A DNA stretch of 64,000 nucleotides, from NCBI RefSeq assembly GCF_038632915.1, contig NZ_CP152050.1, forward strand, positions 104,001 through 168,000, read 5' to 3'. Position 1 is the first letter of the stretch. Each line of letters begins with the position of its first letter. The position numbers and the translations under genes were made by a program. This DNA is from Paenisporosarcina sp. FSL H8-0542 (GTDB lineage Bacteria; Bacillota; Bacilli; Bacillales_A; Planococcaceae). Below the pieces are notes generated by a model that made no database searches, was not told where the DNA came from, and saw only the letters and a program-made list of their open reading frames with translations. Positions 58,244-64,000 of this stretch are shown here, in pieces.

Positions 58244-59194
58244 ATGTGGTCAACGTTTCAACAAAGACAATCGGAGCTAAAACTATTAATCAATGAACAA
58301 GAACGCTTGCAAAAGAAATTAGCTTCTCTTCAAACGGAAATCCTGGAACACACACACAAACGAAATGAACTCGAAAGTAAGCTGACAAAAGAACAACGGG
58401 ATGTCGCAAAATTGGATGAGTTTTCATTTTCCAACGTGATGAGAAAGTGGAAAGGGACGCAGGAAGATGTCCGTGATCAAGAAATGGCTGAAGCAGCTTC
58501 AATAGAATTGAAGTGGAACGAAGCGGTGAAGGTGGTTCGAGACCTGGAAGTAGAATCAGCTATCATTCGTCAAGCATTAGCAGATGTACAGTTCCAAGAC
58601 CTTCATGCGAACTGGCAACGGTTAATGATTGAAAAAGAGCGATGGTTGCGAGTCAATTCCCCGCAAGATAAAGCGGTGATGGAAGAACTGTATGACCGGA
58701 AAACAGTTGTCCAAACGATGCTTCGTGAAATCGAAGAAGCACGGGATGCAGGAAGTAGAGCAAATGTACTTTTATCCAAAGCAATTAGTCAGCTCGAATC
58801 TGCCCGCAACTATTCAACATGGGATACGTTTTTGGGTGGCGGAATGATTGTGACTGCAATGAAGCATAGTGCAATCGATGACTCAGAAGATATGATTCAT
58901 AAAGCACAAATGGCTCTCCATCGCTTCAGAACGGAAGTCAAAGATGTGCAGGCACTTGAAGCCAATTCTTTTATCGTGGAACGCGGAGAGTTTATCAAAA
59001 TGGCCGATTACTTTTTTGATGATATTTTCAGTGAGTGGACCATTCATTCACGAATATCCAAATCTCAAGGGAACTTGCAAAATACGGTAAAAGAAATCAT
59101 GAAAGTCATGAACTCATTAGCCGGCAAAAAGCATGTATTGGATGCTGAACTCGTTGACATTGAAGAGAGAAGAAAACAATTAATCGAAGCGTAA
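58244..59194 (+). CDS. Coiled-coil protein of unknown function
   Basis: A 316-residue, mostly helical protein. Residues 5-55 form a heptad-rich coiled coil (ELKLLINEQERLQKKLASLQ); others lie near 85-180 and 215-310. The middle has a short glycine segment STWDTFLGGGMIVTAMKHS. No membrane helix. Similar conserved hypothetical proteins occur in Bacillus. Good AGGGAG site. Confidence 0.75.
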   Translation: MWSTFQQRQSELKLLINEQERLQKKLASLQTEILEHTHKRNELESKLTKEQRDVAKLDEFSFSNVMRKWKGTQEDVRDQEMAEAASIELKWNEAVKVVRDLEVESAIIRQALADVQFQDLHANWQRLMIEKERWLRVNSPQDKAVMEELYDRKTVVQTMLREIEEARDAGSRANVLLSKAISQLESARNYSTWDTFLGGGMIVTAMKHSAIDDSEDMIHKAQMALHRFRTEVKDVQALEANSFIVERGEFIKMADYFFDDIFSEWTIHSRISKSQGNLQNTVKEIMKVMNSLAGKKHVLDAELVDIEERRKQLIEA

Positions 59195-59259
59195 GGAAGG
59201 TATTTTGACTATTGTCACGAAAGATACTTAAGAGGAAAGAAATCTTAAGGAGGAAAATT

Positions 59260-59760
59260 ATGTATCATACAATTGATGAGTTTTTAACTGAATGGACTTA
59301 CGAGAGTGACTCTACCCAACAAATACTGGACTTGTTTAACGATGATTCGTTAGGAACAAGAGTCAAAGAAGGAGAGCGTTCGTTAGGTTTCCTTGCTTGG
59401 CATACGATCGTTTCTATCAATGAAATGATGTCACGTGTCGGACTGAAGTTTGAAGCACCACATCACGATGCACCAATGCCGGAATCAGCAGCAGAAATTG
59501 CTGCTGGATACAAACAGGCGAACATGGCATTCAAAGAAGCCATTCGTTCACAATGGACGGATGTCAATCTTTCTGAAGAACACGACATGTATGGAGAAAT
59601 GTGGACGAATGCTACTACACTGAACGTTATCGTTAAGCACCAAATCCACCACCGCGGCCAAATGACAATGTTGATGCGCCTGGCAGGACTGCCGATGATC
59701 GGAGTGTATGGTCCATCCCGTGAAGAATGGACATCCTATGGGGGCGACGTTCCAAAATAA
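59260..59760 (+). CDS. DinB family (YfiT-like) metal-binding protein
   Basis: A 166-residue four-helix DinB-fold protein. Metal-ligand histidines appear in LAWHTIVSINEM, and in KHQIHHRGQM near 125-134. DinB proteins include thiol-dependent transferases (bacillithiol S-transferases); this one may be such, but it is not certain. ATG at 59260 follows AAGGAGG. Confidence 0.9.
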   Translation: MYHTIDEFLTEWTYESDSTQQILDLFNDDSLGTRVKEGERSLGFLAWHTIVSINEMMSRVGLKFEAPHHDAPMPESAAEIAAGYKQANMAFKEAIRSQWTDVNLSEEHDMYGEMWTNATTLNVIVKHQIHHRGQMTMLMRLAGLPMIGVYGPSREEWTSYGGDVPK

Positions 59761-59768
59761 GGTAAACA

Positions 59769-59800
59769 AAAGCAACTTCGAAAATGGAGTTGCTTTTTTG
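59769..59800 (+). terminator. Terminator of the dinB-like gene
   Basis: AAAGCAACTTCGA / TGGAGTTGCTTT stem followed by six T. Confidence 0.88.
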
Positions 59801-59912
59801 TATGCGAAAATCGATGTTCGCCTCATCTATTGAATGACTTTCCAACCTAACGTGGTCATAACCACTTGGCATGCCATATACCTAAAGTAAGTCAATTTTG
59901 GGAGATGGAATT

Positions 59913-60248
59913 ATGGTGGTTTGGATTGATGTAAATGTAAGTAAACGCCAGCTGAAACTTTACGATGCCAGTAGATTGCTGAAAACATATCCGATAGCAG
60001 TCGGGAAAATGTTAACACCTACACCAAGAGGAAATTATATTGTTGTGAACAAAGAGTATGACCCAGGTGGCCCATATGGGGTGTTATGGATGGGTTTATC
60101 TAAACCACATTACGGAATACACGGCACAAATAATCCCTCGTCCATTGGCAAGAAAGTTTCGCACGGGTGTATTCGGATGTATAACGATGACGTAACGGAG
60201 CTTTCATCCTTCGTGCCAATCGGAACAAATGTCTATATACATGCTTGA
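59913..60248 (+). CDS. L,D-transpeptidase (YkuD domain)
   Basis: A 111-residue minimal YkuD enzyme. The catalytic block is [20 protein letters not shown] and CIRMYN, with the Cys nucleophile and the two His. It lacks signal peptide and LysM repeats. Cross-links peptidoglycan peptides or modifies spore/cell wall; without an export signal its route is unclear. ATG at 59913 chosen for spacing from GGGAG. Confidence 0.9.
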   Translation: MVVWIDVNVSKRQLKLYDASRLLKTYPIAVGKMLTPTPRGNYIVVNKEYDPGGPYGVLWMGLSKPHYGIHGTNNPSSIGKKVSHGCIRMYNDDVTELSSFVPIGTNVYIHA

Positions 60249-60256
60249 AGAAGAAC

Positions 60257-60286
60257 AAAAAAAGCCCTCACAAGGGGCTTTTTTGA
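60257..60286 (+). terminator. Terminator of the L,D-transpeptidase gene
   Basis: AAAAAAGCCCT / AGGGGCTTTTTT stem-loop, usable on both strands. Confidence 0.88.
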
Positions 60287-60309
60287 TGTCTATATATGAT
60301 TGATGGAAA

Positions 60310-61356
60310 TTAAACGGGTACGTTTGCTTCTTTCTTAAAGACAGTTATTTTTCCGTTATCCGTAGAAAGTTGAACCGTATTCGTGCCACTTCCGAAAGTC
60401 GTGCGGGAATTCTTCTCCCCAAACACATCAATTTTTCCATGGTCAACCCTTGCACGAATCGAAACATCTGTCGGATTATTTTCAGTCGCAACCGATATGC
60501 TGCCATTGTCCGTTTCCAAATCAATCATGCGGTCAAGGCTCGTTGTTAAAAGTGAAATCCGTCCGTTATCCGTTCTTCCGGTAATATTTCCATTCACATA
60601 TTCCATGATGATTCGTCCGTTATCTGTTTCTGTGTGAACCTGTTCGGCATCGACATTCCGCATTTCAATTCTGCCATTGTCCGTCCCGGTAGTTAGTTTG
60701 TCGACTTGAACGTTATCGATTGCTATACGGCCATTATCTGTTTCAACGTCCAGAACCATTGCTGCAATTTCTTTTATTTCAATGCTTCCATTGTCAGAAG
60801 TTGCTTTCACTGTTTTTCCAAGAACTTTTATCGCTACAATGCCTCCATTATCTGTCTTCATGGAAATAGCTGTATATAGTTTTTTGGGGAGAGCCACATT
60901 GACCTTTACGCCTTTGAAGATCTGAAGAAAACCAAAGAATGCAAATTTGGGGGCTTTAAGGTCAATCGATAGTGTGTCTCCAATAACGTCTGCTGTTAAT
61001 GCTAATTTTTCATGCGCGTTTATTAGCTCAATAGTGGTGACATCTGAATCAGATGGATATACATGTAAAGAGCCAATTTTGATGTTCATGGCAACTTTTG
61101 TGAAGTTATCATTCGTTATAAGAATCTTTTTCGTGTCTGCATTTGTATCAATTTTCTCGGGCACATAATTGGCAAGAAGCTCTTCAGCAATTTCTTTTGG
61201 AGAGCCAAGGGACGCGGCAATTTCGCTATCAGATTTACCATCTACACGTCCATCCGTAAAATACTCTTTAATATCCTGGAAAATATCGTTTCTTTCATCG
61301 GAAGGAAGTTTAGTCAAAGCCATTTCAAGTTCATTTAGAAATTGTTGTTCCGTCAT
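60310..61356 (-). CDS. HAAS-domain DUF4097 beta-helix protein
   Basis: A 348-residue protein with an N-terminal DUF1700/HAAS helical domain (FLNELEMALTKLPSDERNDI, then EIAASLGSPKEIAEELL). A DUF4097 beta-strand repeat domain follows from about 90. At least six TDNGxI/SDNGSI units at 18-21 residue spacing are visible, forming a beta-helix. No membrane helix. It follows padR with a 26-base overlap, and HAAS domains typically partner with PadR regulators. Confidence 0.9.
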   Translation of the reverse strand: MTEQQFLNELEMALTKLPSDERNDIFQDIKEYFTDGRVDGKSDSEIAASLGSPKEIAEELLANYVPEKIDTNADTKKILITNDNFTKVAMNIKIGSLHVYPSDSDVTTIELINAHEKLALTADVIGDTLSIDLKAPKFAFFGFLQIFKGVKVNVALPKKLYTAISMKTDNGGIVAIKVLGKTVKATSDNGSIEIKEIAAMVLDVETDNGRIAIDNVQVDKLTTGTDNGRIEMRNVDAEQVHTETDNGRIIMEYVNGNITGRTDNGRISLLTTSLDRMIDLETDNGSISVATENNPTDVSIRARVDHGKIDVFGEKNSRTTFGSGTNTVQLSTDNGKITVFKKEANVPV

Positions 61357-61672
61357 CTTTTACACTCTCCTCAATTAAAGTATTCACGCCGTTTGTGAAG
61401 CTTTTCCATTCATTTAACTGTTCCTGTAAATATGTTCTGCCTAAATCGGTCAGTTTGTAATATTTACGGGAAGGACCTTCTGTAGACTCTTGTAAATAAG
61501 TAGTGAAATAACCTTCCTTGGTCAGACGTCGCAATAACGGATATACAGATCCCTCGGAAATTGAGATTTGGTCCGAGATTTTTTGTACAAGTTCATACCC
61601 ATATCGATCTTTTTGATCCAATAACACAAGGACGCAAAGATTAAGTACGCCTTTCTTGAATTGAATATTCAC
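61331..61672 (-). CDS. PadR family transcriptional regulator
   Basis: A 113-residue winged-helix regulator: LNLCVLVLLDQKDRYGYELV, then SEGSVYPLLRRLTKEGYF and GPSRKYYKLTDLGR are PadR signature elements. GTG at 61672 lies eight bases after GGAGGGGG. It overlaps the HAAS-DUF4097 gene, so both proteins are made together and may interact. Confidence 0.93.
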   Translation of the reverse strand: MNIQFKKGVLNLCVLVLLDQKDRYGYELVQKISDQISISEGSVYPLLRRLTKEGYFTTYLQESTEGPSRKYYKLTDLGRTYLQEQLNEWKSFTNGVNTLIEESVKDDGTTISK

Positions 61673-61722
61673 CTTAAACCCCCTCCTTCCACTACTAGAC
61701 AATATGCAGTACTGTTAAGAAC

Positions 61723-61751
61723 AATATATCATGCAGTATTATTCTATGCAA
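61723..61751 (-). promoter_or_regulatory. Promoter of the padR operon
   Basis: On the minus strand TTGCAT (61746-61751), 17 bases, TATATT (61723-61728). ATGCAGTA occurs twice in this region (plus strand, near 61704 and 61731), a possible regulator site. Confidence 0.7.
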
Positions 61752-61931
61752 GGTACTGAAAAATAATTATTTTTTTGTGAAAGGGTCTTTGAGATTTTTC
61801 AAAAGTTCTTGCTTATGAAGAGAGCAGACATGACAATGTACGTATATTCTTTACCTGTACCTAAAGTGTTTATGGGCACTTTTTATAGATGTTTGTGCGA
61901 ATGATAAGTAATGGAAGAAGGGGGTTTCTTT

Positions 61932-63386
61932 ATGCATGTATACGTTCTGACGAAGGACTCACTAGAAGCACAAGGAATAAAATGGATGATTTCTTCGCAG
62001 TTACGAGATGTTTTTGTGGAATTGGGGGACTCAGTCACTACTCTACAAAAAGATATGGTTTCCAGGGAATTTGATTTTTATATTATTGATATGGACTTAT
62101 GGTCTGCCTCGGAAGAAAGTATCCTGCCTTCAGGAGCGAGGTGGCTAGGGGTATCCTCAGATCGAACGTTTCAAACTGCATACCGTGCACTTAAACATAA
62201 AGCGGAAGATTTATTGTTCCGTCCTTTCCAGCCCGAACATCTGATTAAGCATATCCAGCAAACGCGTTTTCGTGTGCGCAACGAAAAGAAAGGGATTCCT
62301 CAACTGGATGCATATCAAGAATCGAATTTTACATATGAAGATTTATTGTTGGCGAAAACGTACCCAAGGACTTCTGTACTCTTAAGTGCAATTGTTCCTG
62401 CGAGCCGGGAAGAGGGAACGCAATTGGTGAAATCGCTGGAAGAGTTCGCATTCCCCTCGCATTTTGAACTATTTCCGTTTACTAATTTTATTGTTGTTGT
62501 ACACCGACTACCTGAACTTGAAAGCATGCAGGAAGCCTATCTGGCGTTTTATGCGTCTTGGAAACGCCAATCCAATACACTATTGTCCATTTACTTATAC
62601 GAATCACCTGGCGACCAAGATATTCGTTCACTTTATCAAAAAATGCGTCGCTTCCAAGAACGTGTTTTTTATGATGGCTATGATATTTTATCCGTTGAAG
62701 CTGAAGATTTATCGTGGTGTGAAATGGATCCGTTTTTGTCTCCCATAGAGCAACGCATGTGGATTGAAATGCTAGGAAAACAGGACGTTAAAGCAATTCG
62801 TCAATGGTTGGAGCAAGATTTTCTAACCCTTGAAGCACCTTACCCGGATCCTGAAATGGTGCGAATCCGTTTGACTAGTGTTCTTGCGCAAATCAGAAGA
62901 TATATGTCGGCCAATTCGATTCAAAATCCCCCCCTTGAAAAACAGTACCATCAACTATTTCAAGACATCATCCGCGAGCCGGTTATGTATCACATCATTC
63001 AAAGCTTTGGTGACTTCACAGCGGATTTGATGAAAGTAACAAGTTTAGTGGAATCAGGGACGTCTAATTTCTCAGATAGAGTAAGAATGATGATGGAATC
63101 AAATTATTGGGATTCGAATTGGAACTTGGCGGCTTGTGCAGATGCTTTGCAAATGAATAAAAGCACATTAAGTCGAAGGTTTTCGAAAAGTACAGGCAAG
63201 AATTTCAGGGAAACGCTACAAGAAATTCGCCTTGGAGAAGCAAAACGATTATTAAAAGAAACAAACGCAACTTTAGAAGAAGTATCGAGATTGGCGGGTT
63301 TCACACATCAATCTTATTTCAATGCGAAGTTCAGAGCATCAACTGGAAAGACCCCAACCCAGTATCGATTTAATTGGGGAAGATGA
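61932..63386 (+). CDS. AraC-type regulator with receiver-like N-terminus
   Basis: A 484-residue regulator. Residues 1-115 look like a degenerate receiver (HVYVLTKDSLEAQGIKWMIS, FYIIDMDLWS and LLFRPFQPEHL); the middle 130-370 is unrecognised. The last 100 residues form the AraC double HTH (NLAACADALQMNKSTLSRRF and VSRLAGFTHQSYFNAKFR). A YesN-like architecture, without a kinase gene next door. The next gene is hutU, so histidine use may be controlled by it; that is inference. ATG at 61932 follows AGAAGGGGG. Confidence 0.85.
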   Translation: MHVYVLTKDSLEAQGIKWMISSQLRDVFVELGDSVTTLQKDMVSREFDFYIIDMDLWSASEESILPSGARWLGVSSDRTFQTAYRALKHKAEDLLFRPFQPEHLIKHIQQTRFRVRNEKKGIPQLDAYQESNFTYEDLLLAKTYPRTSVLLSAIVPASREEGTQLVKSLEEFAFPSHFELFPFTNFIVVVHRLPELESMQEAYLAFYASWKRQSNTLLSIYLYESPGDQDIRSLYQKMRRFQERVFYDGYDILSVEAEDLSWCEMDPFLSPIEQRMWIEMLGKQDVKAIRQWLEQDFLTLEAPYPDPEMVRIRLTSVLAQIRRYMSANSIQNPPLEKQYHQLFQDIIREPVMYHIIQSFGDFTADLMKVTSLVESGTSNFSDRVRMMMESNYWDSNWNLAACADALQMNKSTLSRRFSKSTGKNFRETLQEIRLGEAKRLLKETNATLEEVSRLAGFTHQSYFNAKFRASTGKTPTQYRFNWGR

Positions 63387-63458
63387 ATCGAGTTTTTCGA
63401 TTATAAATTAGTTTCTTTGGTTATATCATTAGTTGTCTCTCCGAAGAAAAGATTATTT

Positions 63459-63488
63459 AAAAAGGCCGATAATCCAATCGGTCTTTTT
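63459..63488 (+). terminator. Terminator of the AraC gene
   Basis: AAAGGCCGAT / AATCGGTCTTT stem with T-run. Confidence 0.86.
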
Positions 63489-63640
63489 GTATGTAAAAAT
63501 GATTGAAACGGGAACAGATTATAAAAATATTTTCAAATCAAAGAAATAATTCAATAAAACATAAAGAATGAACTAAATTATAAATAAATTATCAGAACTT
63601 TCACGATACAATGAAACTATTAATAAGGGGGCGAATGAAA

Positions 63641-64000
63641 ATGAAAGCGAATACAATTGAACGAGTTATCCAATATAGAGGAACAGAATTGAACACGAAA
63701 GGATGGCAACAAGAAGCCGCACTTCGTATGTTAAACAACAATTTACACCCAGATGTGGCAGAGCATCCTGAAGATTTAGTGGTATACGGAGGAATCGGTA
63801 AAGCTGCGCGTAACTGGGAAAGCTACGACGCTATTGTGCGCTCATTAAAAGAGTTGGAGAACGATGAAACCTTGCTGGTTCAATCCGGAAAACCGGTAGC
63901 GATTTTCAAAACTCATACAAATGCACCACGTGTGTTGATTGCCAATTCGAATATTGTGCCAGCGTACGCAAATTGGGAAACGTTCCATGAGCTAGATAAA
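63641..64000 (+). CDS. hutU: Urocanate hydratase, N-terminal part (runs off window)
   Basis: The first 120 codons of urocanase: [50 protein letters not shown] and [16 protein letters not shown] are nearly invariant in the family. The enzyme hydrates urocanate to imidazolone propionate using bound NAD, the second step of histidine breakdown. ATG at 63641 is nine bases from AAGGGGG; the ATG at 63635 is too near. The 3' part is beyond the window. Confidence 0.95.
   Translation, partial: MKANTIERVIQYRGTELNTKGWQQEAALRMLNNNLHPDVAEHPEDLVVYGGIGKAARNWESYDAIVRSLKELENDETLLVQSGKPVAIFKTHTNAPRVLIANSNIVPAYANWETFHELDK

Overview
The window reads as chromosomal DNA of a low-to-moderate GC, endospore-forming Firmicute. 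The best fit is a Planococcaceae relative (Sporosarcina, Paenisporosarcina or Psychrobacillus type). This is inferred from AGGAGG ribosome sites, many GTG/TTG starts, Bacillus-type SAM, TPP and guanidine riboswitches, YjcZ, CsbD, YkvA, YolD and Yko-type families, and SigB- and LexA-like sites. No prophage, CRISPR array or intact IS element was seen.

Layout. 1-530: 3' end of 23S rRNA, 5S rRNA and terminator. 0.7-7.1 kb: methionine block, with mtnE facing mtnU, then a SAM riboswitch driving metN-metI-metQ and a dehydrogenase. 7.3-12.4 kb: BrkB-type membrane protein, an HssRS-like two-component system with no HrtAB, a heme-copper-oxidase-like four-helix protein, a FixH/YtkA-like lipoprotein and an acetyltransferase. 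12.5-17.1 kb: PfkB kinase, then the thiamine/HMP ECF operon ykoFEDC under a TPP riboswitch. 17.2-20.7 kb: self-contained GntR-ABC operon with palindromic operators. 20.7-32.9 kb: mostly single genes (HIT, CBS, VOC, NmrA, phosphoesterase, GNAT, CsbD, TauE, PQQ-type lipoprotein, VanW, CorA) and several microproteins. 33.3-34.1 kb: guanidine-I riboswitch with a guanidinium exporter pair. 34.2-37.5 kb: second SAM riboswitch and mtnWXBD.

37.7-43.0 kb is a patchwork of YjcZ microproteins, two VTT membrane proteins, a hydrolase and decayed genes: a frameshifted pRiA4b ORF-3 gene, a shrunken DUF326 copper-binding gene and an unidentified 3' fragment. 43.0-49.6 kb is accessory: a YolD operon with a LexA-like box inside its promoter, then an AT-rich unknown gene - NUDIX - PLD/SF2 helicase/DUF3427 module, then peptidase E, GNAT and a frameshifted membrane gene. 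This is the best candidate for an undercharacterised genome-maintenance or defence module.

49.8-64 kb: DUF4349 lipoprotein, NTR-like protein, serine hydrolase, YwaF, YkvA, a MarR-MMPL efflux pair with a perfect 15-bp palindrome, a multi-hairpin intergenic element, coiled-coil protein, DinB, L,D-transpeptidase, PadR with a HAAS-DUF4097 protein, an AraC regulator with a receiver-like N-terminus, and the start of urocanate hydratase (hutU) running off the window.

How it fits together: the two SAM-riboswitch operons plus mtnE/mtnU join methionine uptake to 5'-methylthioadenosine salvage. mtnA and mtnK are not in the window. Start sites differing from the longest frame were chosen by Shine-Dalgarno spacing and family alignment from memory. 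No database search was run.
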